Origin: Nocardioides sp. L-11A
GTDB lineage: Bacteria; Actinomycetota; Actinomycetes; Propionibacteriales; Nocardioidaceae
DNA: 64,000 bases
NCBI GenBank assembly: GCA_029961745.1
Contig: CP124680.1
Span: forward strand, 4,588,001 to 4,652,000
Reading direction: 5' to 3'
Shown here in pieces: positions 34,359 to 43,425 of this stretch (its first letter is position 1; each line of letters opens with the position of its first letter). Made by a program: the position numbers and the translations under genes. A model generated the notes under the pieces. It was not told the origin of the DNA. It worked only from the letters and a program-made list of their open reading frames with translations, and did not search any database.

Positions 34359-35398
34359 GCAGCGTCGTCGACGACGAGGACGATCTTCATCGCCTGGTCG
34401 GAGGACATCAGCTCGAACGCGCGCTCGTAGTCCCGGACCGGGATCTTGTGACTGACGATGGAGTCGAGCTCGAGTCGGCCGCCCAGGAGGACGTTCTCGA
34501 CCTGGTGCCACGTCTCGTACATCCGCCGACCGAAGACCCCGCGGATCGTCGTTCCCTTGAACACCACGTCGTTGAGCAGGTCGAGCTCGACCGGCTGGGT
34601 CGGTACGCCGAGCAGCGCAGCCGTGCCGCCGCTCCGGAGTGACGCGAGGCCCTGGCCGATCGCGACGGGACTGCCGCTCATCTCGAGCAGCACATCCGGT
34701 CCATCACCGTGAGTCAGGTGCCGTGCCTGCTCCGGCCAGTCCGGGTCGTCGCCCCGCAGGGCATGGTCGGCCCCGAGCTCCAGCGCCAGCTCACGACGTC
34801 GTGGACTGAGGTCCGTGGCGATGATCGTCCCGGCGCCCGCAGCCCGTGCGATCGCGATCGAGATCGCTCCGATCACTCCGGCTCCGGTGACCAGGACGGT
34901 GCGGCCTGCTACGCCGGCCGTCATCACGGTGTGCATGGCGTTTCCGATGGGGTCGAGGATGGCGGCGGTCTCGTCCGAGATCGAGTCGTGGACGGGCCAG
35001 ACATTGCCCTCCGGTACGACGACGAACTCGGCGAAGCAGCCGTTGACGCTGGCGCCGAGGACGCGGACGTCCTTGCAGACATGACTCTCACCGGTCCTGC
35101 ACGGCTTGCACGATCCGCAGGTGATGTGGCCCTCGGCGCTGACTCGTTGGCCCTGACGGACTCGGGACACGCCGGGACCGAGAGCGGCGACGCGCCCGAC
35201 GAACTCGTGACCGACCGTCACGCCGAGGGATACGTGGCTGACGGTCCACGGAGCCCACTCGTAGATTCCCTTGTCGGTGCCGCACACGCCTGCGTGGGTC
35301 ACGGCGATCAGCACCTCTCCGGGGCCGGGCTCGGGGACCGCGGCATCGTCGGTTGCCGTGAAACCGTGGGTGGGCGCGGTCTTCTGCAGCGCGAACAA
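34355..35398 (-). CDS. tdh: L-threonine 3-dehydrogenase-like zinc alcohol dehydrogenase
   Basis: 347 residues if TTG 35398 is the start, matching the family length; AGGAG lies nine bases upstream, just inside the kbl stop region. Catalytic zinc ligand Cys in HAGVCGTDKGIYEWAPWT, GHEFVGRV motif, structural-zinc cysteines in CGSCKPCRTGESHVC, and a Rossmann motif VTGAGVIGAISIAIARAAG. Threonine dehydrogenase makes 2-amino-3-oxobutyrate, which the next enzyme cleaves with CoA. The earlier open frame contains no domain and overlaps the next gene. Substrate could be a threonine analogue given the extra oxidases. Confidence 0.85.
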   Translation of the reverse strand: MFALQKTAPTHGFTATDDAAVPEPGPGEVLIAVTHAGVCGTDKGIYEWAPWTVSHVSLGVTVGHEFVGRVAALGPGVSRVRQGQRVSAEGHITCGSCKPCRTGESHVCKDVRVLGASVNGCFAEFVVVPEGNVWPVHDSISDETAAILDPIGNAMHTVMTAGVAGRTVLVTGAGVIGAISIAIARAAGAGTIIATDLSPRRRELALELGADHALRGDDPDWPEQARHLTHGDGPDVLLEMSGSPVAIGQGLASLRSGGTAALLGVPTQPVELDLLNDVVFKGTTIRGVFGRRMYETWHQVENVLLGGRLELDSIVSHKIPVRDYERAFELMSSDQAMKIVLVVDDAA

Positions 35399-35403
35399 GT
35401 GGA

Positions 35404-36528
35404 TCAGCTCCTGTGGTTGGACTCGATCTGGGCAGCCTTGGCGAAGGCTTCGATGGCCGTGTCGATGTGGTCGTCGGTGTGGGCGGCGGAGATCTGTACC
35501 CGGATGCGCGCCGTACCTCGAGGTACGACGGGGTAGGCGAAGGAGGCCGTGAACACCCCCAGCTCGCGGAGGGTCGCGGCGACGCGGTGCGCTCGTTCGT
35601 CGTCCCCGAGCATCACCGGCACGATCGGGCCCGGGCTGTCGAGCAGATCCCAACCGGTCTCGGCCATGCCGAGACGGAAGCGGGCGACGTTCGCCGCCAG
35701 CAGGTCGAGACGGCTCAGGTCGTCGCGGACGATCCGGATCGCCGCAAGCGCGGCACCGGCTGTCGCGGCCGGCATCGGACTGGTGAAGATGAAGGACCTG
35801 CCACGACTCGCGACCGTGTCGACGATCTCCCCAGGACCTGCGAGGAAGCCGCCGAGTCCAGCACCGAGAGCCTTGGAGAAGGTTCCGGTCCGGATCGTGT
35901 CGACAGCCGCTCCATGGTGCTCGATCGAGCCTCTGCCGGTGCTGCCCACCACTCCGATCGCATGCGACTCGTCGACGATCAGGCTGGCGCCCACCTGGTC
36001 TGCCAGGGGGCCAATCTCGTCCAGCCGCGCGATCGAGCCTTCCATGCTGAAGACCCCGTCGGTGATGAGGAGTCTCCTGCCCGCCGCCGCCGTGTCCGCG
36101 ACCACGCCGGTCAGGGAGTCCAGGTCGTCGTGGCGATAGACCTTGGTCCGGCCACGAGCCAAGCGGCAGCCATCGACGATGCTGGCGTGGTTGTACTCAT
36201 CGCTGACGATCAGCGAGTCCGGTGTGTCGGCAAGTGCCTGCAGCGTCGCGCCGTTGGCCGCGGAGCAGGAGTTGAACAGAAGCACCGCCTCGCATCCGAG
36301 ATAGTCGCTCAGCTCCTCCGCGAGCTGTCGATGCACGCGCGTCAGCGCGATGCTCGGGTTGAGACCGATTCCGGCGCCATGCCTGTCGAGGGCATCGTGC
36401 GCTCCGGCGACCACCCGGTGGTCCCCGGCCAGCCCGAGATAGTCGTTCGACGAGAGCATGATCATCTCGCGACCGTCGAGGTCCACGCTGCCCGAGAGCC
36501 GACCTTCGGCCGTTGGCCAGTAGTTCAT
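35404..36528 (-). CDS. kbl: glycine C-acetyltransferase-like alpha-oxoamine synthase
   Basis: 374 residues, fold-type I PLP enzyme of the KBL/BioF family. SSNDYLGLAGD at the N-terminus, LFNSCSAANGATLQAL, the cofactor Asp-His region VDESHAIGVVGSTGRG and the PLP lysine in TGTFSKALGAGLGG. In threonine breakdown it splits 2-amino-3-oxobutyrate with CoA into glycine and acetyl-CoA. ATG 36528 has GGAGG seven bases ahead. It is somewhat shorter at the N-terminus than typical KBL (begins at MNYWPTAEGRL), so a different acyl or amino substrate is possible. Five bases separate it from tdh. Confidence 0.83.
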   Translation of the reverse strand: MNYWPTAEGRLSGSVDLDGREMIMLSSNDYLGLAGDHRVVAGAHDALDRHGAGIGLNPSIALTRVHRQLAEELSDYLGCEAVLLFNSCSAANGATLQALADTPDSLIVSDEYNHASIVDGCRLARGRTKVYRHDDLDSLTGVVADTAAAGRRLLITDGVFSMEGSIARLDEIGPLADQVGASLIVDESHAIGVVGSTGRGSIEHHGAAVDTIRTGTFSKALGAGLGGFLAGPGEIVDTVASRGRSFIFTSPMPAATAGAALAAIRIVRDDLSRLDLLAANVARFRLGMAETGWDLLDSPGPIVPVMLGDDERAHRVAATLRELGVFTASFAYPVVPRGTARIRVQISAAHTDDHIDTAIEAFAKAAQIESNHRS

Positions 36529-36622
36529 CGCTGGTCCTCCTCTGCTTGGGCTCGGCGCCATGCCCGGACAGGCCGGGGTGGGGCGTCGAGCGTTGGATGG
36601 CACGCAGGGCGCGCGTGTGCCG

Positions 36623-37927
36623 TTAGCCCATGACGCTGAAGCTGCTGTCCCGGTTGAACTCGCGCTTGCGGCTGTAGTGGGACAGGTCGATGGTGTGTCC
36701 GGTGCGCGGCAGCGTCAGTTGGACCGGTTCGACGTCGTGGTCACGACCTGCCTCCGCGCTCGCCACGATCGCCGCGATCAGGTCGCCGACGATCGGGGCG
36801 TTCTTGAACTGGTTGCCGCTGGTGCCGATCGCCACGTAGTAGCCGCCCAAGGACGTCTTGTCGTAGATCGGGATCCAGTCGTCCGAGACGTCGTAGACGC
36901 CGCCGATTCCGCGAGGTGCGTTGGGCACGGCGAGCTCCGGCATCCGCCGGGCGGCACGAATGACCTGGGCCTCGAAGACGGCCTTCGTCGGGTTGTGGTT
37001 GTAGTCGTCGGGATCGTCGAGCCACTCCATCGGGTCGCACGCCGGTTCGGTGCCGCCGATCATCAGGTCGCCCGACGGAGTCCCGCGGAAGTAGGTCCCC
37101 AGATCCAGATCTCCGACCAACGGCACCAGGCGGTCACCCGTGAAACCGGGTGGGGCGGGCACCTGATGCACTTCCTGTCGCATCGGACGCGTCCCGACGT
37201 TGAAGTCGTCGAGCACGCCGGCGAGGGAGTTGATCACCGCCGAGTGCGGGCCGGCCGCGTTGACGACCATCCGGGTCGAGACGGGCTCGCCCTTGACCAC
37301 GAGGTGGGTGACGGCACCGTTCTCGCGGCCGATGCTGTCCACCGGTGAGTTGAAGCGGAACTCCGCACCGTGTCGGCGGGCCGCGCTCATGAGATTGTGA
37401 GCGGCGAGTGCAGGGTCGTCGACGAACCCGTTGTCGGGCACCCAGTAGCCCCCCACGTCGCCGTCGGGGTCGTCCCAGAAGGTGGGGTCGCTGAGCTGCT
37501 TCGGAGGGTAGTAGCGCCCGGGGTCGACGACCGGGAGCCGGGATCGGATCTGTGCGGCGTCCCAGCGCTCGTAGGGGATTCCCGCTCGGTCGAAGAGCGC
37601 GAGGACCCGCTGGGTGTCCTGGTCCGGCGAGTCCAGGACGACCCCGCCCGTCGTGACGAACCGAGCCAGCCCGGCCTCGTCACCTCCGCCGAGGTGTCCA
37701 CGCCAGTCACGCCACATCGCGTAGGACTCCCACGCCGTGGCGACGCCTTCCCACGTGGAGTAGTTGAAGCGGATGTTGGCCGACGAGGCGCTGGTCGACC
37801 CACTCCCCGCCGCGCCCGCTCGGTCGAAGACACAGACCTGGTAGCCGTTGCGGGACAGCGCGTAGGCGATCGAGCAGCCGATGACACCGGCGCCGATGAC
37901 GGCAGCGTCGTAGGTTCTCTGGTTCAT
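36623..37927 (-). CDS. FAD-dependent oxidase of the DadA/sarcosine oxidase type
   Basis: 434 residues. N-terminal Rossmann motif YDAAVIGAGVIGCSIAYALSRNG with VFDRA, then GSGSTSASSANIRFNYS. The C-terminal FAD part has YYVAIGTSGNQFKNAPIVGDLIA. The family oxidises sarcosine, glycine or other amines. ATG 37927 is preceded by a weak GGGACC site. It lies 94 bases ahead of kbl in the same direction. In this cluster it could oxidise the glycine or N-methyl product formed by KBL, or act on the imported compound itself. Confidence 0.8.
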   Translation of the reverse strand: MNQRTYDAAVIGAGVIGCSIAYALSRNGYQVCVFDRAGAAGSGSTSASSANIRFNYSTWEGVATAWESYAMWRDWRGHLGGGDEAGLARFVTTGGVVLDSPDQDTQRVLALFDRAGIPYERWDAAQIRSRLPVVDPGRYYPPKQLSDPTFWDDPDGDVGGYWVPDNGFVDDPALAAHNLMSAARRHGAEFRFNSPVDSIGRENGAVTHLVVKGEPVSTRMVVNAAGPHSAVINSLAGVLDDFNVGTRPMRQEVHQVPAPPGFTGDRLVPLVGDLDLGTYFRGTPSGDLMIGGTEPACDPMEWLDDPDDYNHNPTKAVFEAQVIRAARRMPELAVPNAPRGIGGVYDVSDDWIPIYDKTSLGGYYVAIGTSGNQFKNAPIVGDLIAAIVASAEAGRDHDVEPVQLTLPRTGHTIDLSHYSRKREFNRDSSFSVMG

Positions 37928-38016
37928 GGATTGGTCCCAAGTTCGAGTTCGGGTCGGCCCGGGTGGTGGGCCGGACGGCTCAGGTTCTCCGTGCGCTGGT
38001 GGCGCACGCGCGATGG

Positions 38017-38871
38017 CTACGGGGCAGCCGGGCCGGCGAGACTCGGGTCCATGCCGTTGGCCTCGAGCGCGCTGGCGACGGTCCCGTCGCCGACCAGGGT
38101 CTTGATGTCGTCGTCGACGACCGCGATGAGGGCGGTCTTCTCCTTCGGCATGGCCATGACCACCTCGTTCTGGCTCGCCGAGGCGGCGATCTGGGGCGAG
38201 GGCTGGAAGGCGACGACCTCGAGGCTCGAGTCCTGTGCGGCTCGATAGCCGGCCTCGGCGCTGGTGAGCACGGCGGCGTCGACGCGGCCGTTCTTCACGT
38301 CCGTCAGCAGGCTCGCGGAGTCCTGGTAGAGCTTGACCTTGTCGGAGCCGAGCGCCTTCTGGAAGTCCTCGTTCCAGAGGTAGCCCTGGATCACGCCGAC
38401 GGTCTTGCCCGCGAGACCGTCGAGCGTGCCGTCGAGGCCGTCCTTCGACAGCAGGGCCATGCCGTCCCGGTACATGGGAGCGCTGAGGCCCAGCACCTTC
38501 GCGCGGTCCTCGGTGAAGTAGATCCCGCCCACCACGATGTCCGCGCGGCCGGCCTCGATGCTGGCGAGCCCCGCGGCGGCCGAGACGGCCTTCTCCTTGA
38601 GCTGGAGGCATTCGAGCTTCGCGATCTGCTCGACGATCTGACCTTCGACCCCGCCGAAGGTCGATCCCTCCTTGACGGTGTAGGGCGGCGTGACATAGAC
38701 GAGGACGTTCAGCTCCCCCTTGCGCAGGGTCTGCACATCCGGGTGCGCCGGGGTGCAGCCCGCCGCCGGAGAGGTGTTCTCTCCGTCCTCGCCGGAGCTG
38801 CCGCAGCTGGTGAGCGCGGCCGCGGCCAGCATTCCGCAGGTGGCGGCTACAACGGTACGACCCAACTTCAT
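38017..38871 (-). CDS. amino-acid ABC transporter substrate-binding lipoprotein
   Basis: 284 residues. Lipoprotein signal RTVVAATCGMLAAAALTSCGS (lipobox LTSC), then a family-3 solute-binding domain: GGVEGQIVEQIAKLECLQLKEK, GRADIVVGGIYFTEDRAKVLGLS, and KTVGVIQGYLWNEDFQKAL. ATG 38871 has GGAG eight bases ahead; the frame opens ten codons earlier without support. It should present a polar amino acid to the two permeases that precede it in the operon. The unusually basic/acidic mix gives no direct hint of the ligand. Confidence 0.9.
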   Translation of the reverse strand: MKLGRTVVAATCGMLAAAALTSCGSSGEDGENTSPAAGCTPAHPDVQTLRKGELNVLVYVTPPYTVKEGSTFGGVEGQIVEQIAKLECLQLKEKAVSAAAGLASIEAGRADIVVGGIYFTEDRAKVLGLSAPMYRDGMALLSKDGLDGTLDGLAGKTVGVIQGYLWNEDFQKALGSDKVKLYQDSASLLTDVKNGRVDAAVLTSAEAGYRAAQDSSLEVVAFQPSPQIAASASQNEVVMAMPKEKTALIAVVDDDIKTLVGDGTVASALEANGMDPSLAGPAAP

Positions 38872-38901
38872 CGTGGTCTCCAATCTCAGAGGTGTGGACA
38901 A

Positions 38902-39600
38902 TCAGCGGCCGGTCGCCGTCGGCGACTCGGCCGGTGCCGTGACATCGGCGAGGTGCCTGGTCCGGCGGGGCCACCTGACGTTCAGCAGGGCCACGACGGC
39001 AAGCGAGAGCGCGGCGTACACCAGCCCGGCGAGGATCAGCGTCGTCGTGAACTGATAGGTGATCGACGCCTGGCTGTACGCGCGGCTGAGCAACTCGGGC
39101 ACCGACACCGCGTAGGCGAGCGAGGTGCCCTGGTAGAGAAGGATGCAGAAGCCCACCAGGGGCGGGACGACGACGCGGATCGCCTGGGGAAGCACGATCA
39201 GTCGCAGCTCCTTCCCGTGGCTCAGCCCCAGCGCCTGGGCAGCCTCGCGGTGACCGACGGGAATCGAGTTGACCCCCGCTCTGAAGATGTCGGCCGTATA
39301 GGCGGCAGTCGTGAATCCGAGCGCGATCGTCGCGCAGGCGAAACTGCTCCAGGTCAGGCTCAGCTGCGGAAGGCCGTAGTAGACGAAGTACAGGACCACG
39401 AGCGCGGGAGCGCCCCTCCCGATCTCCACCACGAGGACCGCGGGGCGTCGGATCGCCTTCGACGGCGCCGTCAACGCCAGCGCGAGCGCCACCCCGAGTG
39501 GCAGACCGACGAGCAGACTCACCCCCGTGAGTCTCAACGTGACGGTCAGGCCGTCGAGGTAGTCCGGGAGATAGGCGTGCCATTCACTCCAGATCGACAT
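38902..39600 (-). CDS. polar amino-acid ABC transporter permease (second)
   Basis: 232 residues, HisQ/HisM family. Membrane segments start at LTVTLRLTGVSLLVGLPLGVALAL; the EAA loop reads HREAAQALGLSHGKELRLIVLPQAIRVVVPP. GGGAGG lies before the ATG inside the previous gene's end, with a one-base gap, so translation is coupled. With the 39602-40249 gene it should form a heterodimeric channel. Confidence 0.9.
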   Translation of the reverse strand: MSIWSEWHAYLPDYLDGLTVTLRLTGVSLLVGLPLGVALALALTAPSKAIRRPAVLVVEIGRGAPALVVLYFVYYGLPQLSLTWSSFACATIALGFTTAAYTADIFRAGVNSIPVGHREAAQALGLSHGKELRLIVLPQAIRVVVPPLVGFCILLYQGTSLAYAVSVPELLSRAYSQASITYQFTTTLILAGLVYAALSLAVVALLNVRWPRRTRHLADVTAPAESPTATGR

Positions 39601-39601
39601 G

Positions 39602-40249
39602 TCAGCCTCCCGCCAGGCGACGGGACAGCGCCCGGTCGGCCCCTCTGGCCACGGCCGCGAAGGGGAGTCCGAGGGCGATGTAGAGCAGGCCGGCGACCGC
39701 GAAGTTGCCCAGGCCGTTCAGATCCTGCTGGGTCAGCTGCACGGCTTGGAACGTGATGTCGGTCGCGCCGATGACCGAAGCGATGGCGCTGTCCTTGAGG
39801 AGCGCGATCGCGAAGGTCGCCATGGGGGGCACGACGACGATCAGCGTCTGCGGCAGGATCACTCGCCGATAGGTCTGGAGCCGAGGGAGTGCCAAGGCGA
39901 GCGCGGCTTCCCACTGGCCGGCGGGAACCGCGTCCAGCCCGGCGCGATATGCCTCGGAGAGGTGCGCGGCGTAGATGAGCCCGAGGCCGATCACCGCAGC
40001 TTGGAAGGTGCTCAGCTGAACCCGGTCGGTGCTGCCCAGGGAGAAGTAGACGAGGAACAGCCAGACGATCGGAGGTACGGCGCGCAGGATCTCGACGACC
40101 AGCACGGCCGGAAGGCGGATCAGCCAGGAGTCGGACATCCGCAGGACGGCCAGCGGGAGGCCGAGGACTGCCGCGACGACGAACGACGCGAGCGTGATCT
40201 GGACCGTCTGGGCAACGCCATCGGCCAGGACGCCCAGGATCTCGCCCAC
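39602..40249 (-). CDS. polar amino-acid ABC transporter permease (first)
   Basis: 215 residues, HisQ/HisM family. It begins GVAQTVQITLASFVVAAVLGLPLAVLRMS; the EAA loop reads GQWEAALALALPRLQTYRRVILPQTLIVVVPP. GTG start one base after the ATPase stop, with AGGA nine bases ahead. The two permeases are related but clearly diverged, which suggests an old duplication. Confidence 0.9.
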   Translation of the reverse strand: MGEILGVLADGVAQTVQITLASFVVAAVLGLPLAVLRMSDSWLIRLPAVLVVEILRAVPPIVWLFLVYFSLGSTDRVQLSTFQAAVIGLGLIYAAHLSEAYRAGLDAVPAGQWEAALALALPRLQTYRRVILPQTLIVVVPPMATFAIALLKDSAIASVIGATDITFQAVQLTQQDLNGLGNFAVAGLLYIALGLPFAAVARGADRALSRRLAGG

Positions 40250-40250
40250 G

Positions 40251-41000
40251 CTATCGATTCCTGACCGCGTCGAGGAAGCGTCTGGTACGCGGGTGTTGCG
40301 GGTCGCGCATCAGCCTCCCGGCGCTGTCGACCTCCACGACATGCCCATCGGCCATGAACACCACCCGGTCGGCGACGTCCTCGGCGAAGTGCATCTCGTG
40401 CGTGACGACGACCATGGTCATCCCCTCGCCGGCGAGCGTGCGCATCGTTGCGAGAACCTCGGCACCGAGCTCCGGATCCAAGGACGAGGTCGGCTCGTCG
40501 AACAACATCACCTTCGGCTCCATGGCCAACGCTCGGGCGATCGCGATGCGCTGCTGTTGCCCTCCGGAACACTTGCTGGGCTTGACGTTCGCGTGGTCGG
40601 CCAGCCCGACGTGGGCCAGTTGCCTCATGGCGCGGTCCCTCGCCTGCTCCTTCGGGACCCCCAGGGTGTGGATCGGAGCGAGCATCACGTTCTCCAGGGC
40701 GGTCAGGTGGGGGAACAGGTTGAAGGACTGGAAGACCATGCCGACCTCACGGCGCAGTGCGTCCAAGGTGCGACGAGTGCCGCCGACCTCTTCACCGTCG
40801 AGCAGGATCCGCCCCTTGCTGGGGGGCTCGAGGAAGTTGATCGCACGCAGCAGACTGCTCTTGCCGGCGCCGCTCGGGCCGATCAGGGCCACGACCTCGC
40901 CGGCGGCCACCTCCAGCGAGACGTCATGGACGACCTCGTGCTGCCGGTACGACACGCATACCCCGTCGAGGGCGAGGAGCGGGTTCACCGTGGAGTGCAT
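40251..41000 (-). CDS. polar amino-acid ABC transporter, ATP-binding subunit
   Basis: 249 residues, GlnQ/HisP type. Walker A GPSGAGKSS, signature SGGQQQR (SKCSGGQQQRIAIAR), Walker [13 protein letters not shown]. The final base of Walker A is Ser, an accepted variant. I prefer ATG 41000 over GTG 41024 because GAAGG lies eight bases ahead. It is the first gene of the unit ending at 33237, and the upstream 260 bases hold a long dyad. Confidence 0.9.
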   Translation of the reverse strand: MHSTVNPLLALDGVCVSYRQHEVVHDVSLEVAAGEVVALIGPSGAGKSSLLRAINFLEPPSKGRILLDGEEVGGTRRTLDALRREVGMVFQSFNLFPHLTALENVMLAPIHTLGVPKEQARDRAMRQLAHVGLADHANVKPSKCSGGQQQRIAIARALAMEPKVMLFDEPTSSLDPELGAEVLATMRTLAGEGMTMVVVTHEMHFAEDVADRVVFMADGHVVEVDSAGRLMRDPQHPRTRRFLDAVRNR

Positions 41001-41148
41001 GTCACGAACCTTCGCCCGTGACACCGACGCGACGTCGCGCGGGATCGGGGTGCGGCGTGCGCTTTCCCGGCGCTGGAGCTGTGTCCGTGCCGCGCGGACG
41101 CGTCCCTGTCCGCCTCAACGCCGCCGTGCCAACGCCTCATTCGTCCCA

Positions 41149-41184
41149 CCTTCAAGCCTGGATTGGTGCGTCCAGTATTGAAGG
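41149..41184. promoter_or_regulatory. 36-base imperfect dyad upstream of the second transporter operon
   Basis: Left arm CCTTCAAGCCTGGA, 8-base centre, right arm TCCAGTATTGAAGG; 12 of 14 positions pair. It lies 149 bases upstream of ATG 41000 and 77 bases past the PucR gene stop. I read it as a candidate operator for the operon, possibly for the PucR-type regulator encoded next to it. Confidence 0.5.
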
Positions 41185-41260
41185 GCGATCAGGTCGGTTT
41201 CTATGCGCAGATGTGGGTCGTTCCGATCGATCTCATCGGCGCATCATCAACAGATGTCGA

Positions 41261-42502
41261 TCAGGCCTGGGCGTCGGCCAACGCCCCGCTCAGACGCGCG
41301 ACCTTCAGGCCGAGATGCAACGTGAGACGGTCGCCACCGTCGCTGAAGTCGAGGCCGGTGACCTCCTCGATACGAGCAAGCCGCTGGTAGAGCGTCGCGC
41401 GATGCACGTGCAGTACGGCCGCCGACCGCTGGACGTCACCGGCGAGATCCAGAAAGGTCTCGGCGGTGGAGAGGAGGACGCTGCTGTTGCGACTCGATAT
41501 CAACCGCACGATCGGCGTCTGATGCGGGCCGAGCACCAGCTCCTGAGGGTCCAGCTTCGCCAGCAGGACGTACACGCCCAACGACTCCCAGGTGACGACG
41601 TCGCCCATGGACGGCAGGAACTGCGCCGCTCGGATGGCGACCAAGGCGTCTTGGTAGGACTGGTGTGCCGCGGTCAACGTCTCCTGCTGTCTGCCGACGC
41701 CCGTCGTCGTCCTGACACCTGTCCGTTCGCTCAAGGCGCCGGCGATGCGCCGAATCGCGGCGAGGGGCGAATCGCGCCCCCTGCCCCGTGAGCCGGCCAC
41801 GATCACGACGAGCTCGTGCCGCCTCGGCAGGCACAGGTACGTCGGGTCGGTGCCCATGCTCGTCGTACGCTCAGCCAGTTTCGCGATCGCTGAGTGAAAG
41901 TCTGGGGAGTCCTCCTGCGGTGTCGCGGCGCGGAGAACCGCCGCGGTGACCACCGCCGCATCCTTGGGAACCAGCTCCTCTTCGAGAGCTTCTCCCAGCG
42001 CGCCGGCGCGTGTCGGCTCGTCGGCAGAGAGCAACTCCCGCACCAGGGAGCCGCAGCGCGTCTGGCGGCGCTGCAGGAACAGGTCTCGTCGGTGCAAGAT
42101 CATCCCGACCTGGTCAGCGACTGCCGCGGTGTCGAGCAGCTGGCGGTCGTCAACGAGCCCGTCGTCGATGAGCCACAGGAAACCGAACAGGACACCCGCA
42201 CACCGCACCGGCGCACATATCCGTGCCTTCGCCCCCATCTCGGCCGGAGGCGAGACCCGGCGCGGGCCGTCGAACTCACCGATGCCGAGAGACAGCACCG
42301 TCCGTTGGAGCTCGGGGTCGACGCCGCGGCCGAGGACGGACTGCACCCGCACCGTGTCCTCGTCGCCGAAGTGCCTGCTCGCGGCGATGAGGTTCAACGT
42401 CGGGTCATCGAGCGCCACTGATCGCTGCAGGCGTTCGGCCAAGGAGTCGATGAGCTCCTGGAGGCTCTCCGCTTGCGCGAGGGAATCGACACCCATGGAC
42501 AT
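41261..42502 (-). CDS. PucR/CdaR family transcriptional regulator
   Basis: 413 residues. GAF-like sensor region, a central PucR/CdaR-like segment (RIAGALSERTGVRTTTGVGRQQETLTAAHQSYQDALVAIRAAQ), and the C-terminal PucR helix-turn-helix (FLDLAGDVQRSAAVLHVHRATLYQRLARIEEVTGLDF). Such regulators usually activate neighbouring catabolic genes in response to the substrate. The TAGGCT -10 six bases before the ATG indicates a leaderless transcript. Oriented toward the transporter operon, so local control is likely. Confidence 0.88.
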   Translation of the reverse strand: MSMGVDSLAQAESLQELIDSLAERLQRSVALDDPTLNLIAASRHFGDEDTVRVQSVLGRGVDPELQRTVLSLGIGEFDGPRRVSPPAEMGAKARICAPVRCAGVLFGFLWLIDDGLVDDRQLLDTAAVADQVGMILHRRDLFLQRRQTRCGSLVRELLSADEPTRAGALGEALEEELVPKDAAVVTAAVLRAATPQEDSPDFHSAIAKLAERTTSMGTDPTYLCLPRRHELVVIVAGSRGRGRDSPLAAIRRIAGALSERTGVRTTTGVGRQQETLTAAHQSYQDALVAIRAAQFLPSMGDVVTWESLGVYVLLAKLDPQELVLGPHQTPIVRLISSRNSSVLLSTAETFLDLAGDVQRSAAVLHVHRATLYQRLARIEEVTGLDFSDGGDRLTLHLGLKVARLSGALADAQA

Positions 42503-42508
42503 CTTCCG

Positions 42509-42514
42509 AGCCTA
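42509..42514 (-). promoter_or_regulatory. -10 element of the leaderless PucR-type gene
   Basis: TAGGCT on the minus strand, CGGAAG spacer, then ATG 42502. Confidence 0.7.
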
Positions 42515-42627
42515 CCGGCGTGACAGCTCCGCGCTGCGTACTCTCCGACTCTGCTCCACGGCCACCGTCACGACGGGAGGCGGCGCTGTTCCACCTCCGT
42601 GATCCGACCCGGCGACGTGAAGCAGGC

Positions 42628-43419
42628 TCAGATCTCGACCAGGAGCGCCCGGTGGTCCGAGACCTCGGGCTCGGCGACGACCTCGAAGGAGCGCACGGCG
42701 TCCGGCTCCGAGACCAGCAGGTAGCTCGCGTGACGCACCGGCTTCGGATAGCTGCTCGTGCGGGTGTCGGCCGTGCCGACCAGGTCGGTCAGTCCCACTG
42801 CCGCGAGGATCGCGAACGTCTCGCTGTCGGGCAGCAGGTTGAGGTCGCCGCACACGACGACGAGGTCGCCGGGCTCGCGAACGCCCTCGACGAGCTCGAC
42901 CAGACGCTGGGCCTGCGCCCGTCGTGCGGGGGTGTCGCCCTTGCCCCCGTCGTCGCGGAGGCCGTGCAGGTGGCCGAGGGTCACGAACCGCCCGCCGTCG
43001 GCGAAGCGAGCGACCTGCGCAGCGCGTGGCCGACCGCTGTGCGGCCAGGTGTCGCCGTGGTCGGCGTAGGAGCCGTGCACGTAGGCCGCGCGCGCCCCGA
43101 CCTGCACCAGGGCCGGCCCGGCGAACATCCCGATCCCGAAGTGCTGGCGGTGCACACGATGCTCCTCGTCGGTCACCGGTCCCGAATCACTCACCGTGAA
43201 CCAACCGTCGTACGCCGGCAGCACCGTCCTCACGTCCGACATCAGGTCCGCCCGCTGAGGGAGGATCCGAGCATCGTCCTCGAACCGGGTCCAACCCTCC
43301 ATACCGGGAGTTCGGGTGACCTCCTGGAGGCACACGACGTCGGCCCCGGTCGTCGGCAACCAGGCCACCAGATCGTCGTACCGGGCACCGCCCCAGGCGT
43401 TCACCGACACGATCCGCAC
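42628..43419 (-). CDS. endonuclease/exonuclease/phosphatase (EEP) family protein
   Basis: 263 residues. The EEP fold is shown by MRIVSVNAWGG at the N-terminus, the metal-binding Glu in DVVCLQEV, the catalytic segment VVCGDLNLLPDSE and the C-terminal SDHRALLVEI. No signal peptide, so cytoplasmic. Substrate could be DNA, RNA, a nucleotide or a phosphodiester lipid. GTG 43419 is supported by TAGGCT exactly six bases upstream. Stand-alone gene between the PucR gene and the accessory stretch. Confidence 0.85.
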   Translation of the reverse strand: MRIVSVNAWGGARYDDLVAWLPTTGADVVCLQEVTRTPGMEGWTRFEDDARILPQRADLMSDVRTVLPAYDGWFTVSDSGPVTDEEHRVHRQHFGIGMFAGPALVQVGARAAYVHGSYADHGDTWPHSGRPRAAQVARFADGGRFVTLGHLHGLRDDGGKGDTPARRAQAQRLVELVEGVREPGDLVVVCGDLNLLPDSETFAILAAVGLTDLVGTADTRTSSYPKPVRHASYLLVSEPDAVRSFEVVAEPEVSDHRALLVEI

Positions 43420-43425
43420 CCGGAG

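Noticed and set aside
36623..39583. 986-codon frame seemingly joining an oxidase and transporter genes
   Set aside because: Only the part after 37927 codes for the oxidase; the upstream part is out of frame with the binding-protein and permease genes and is low-complexity.
41220..41260. Terminator for the PucR-type gene
   Set aside because: Repeated GATC-rich motifs are present but no stem with enough pairs was found.
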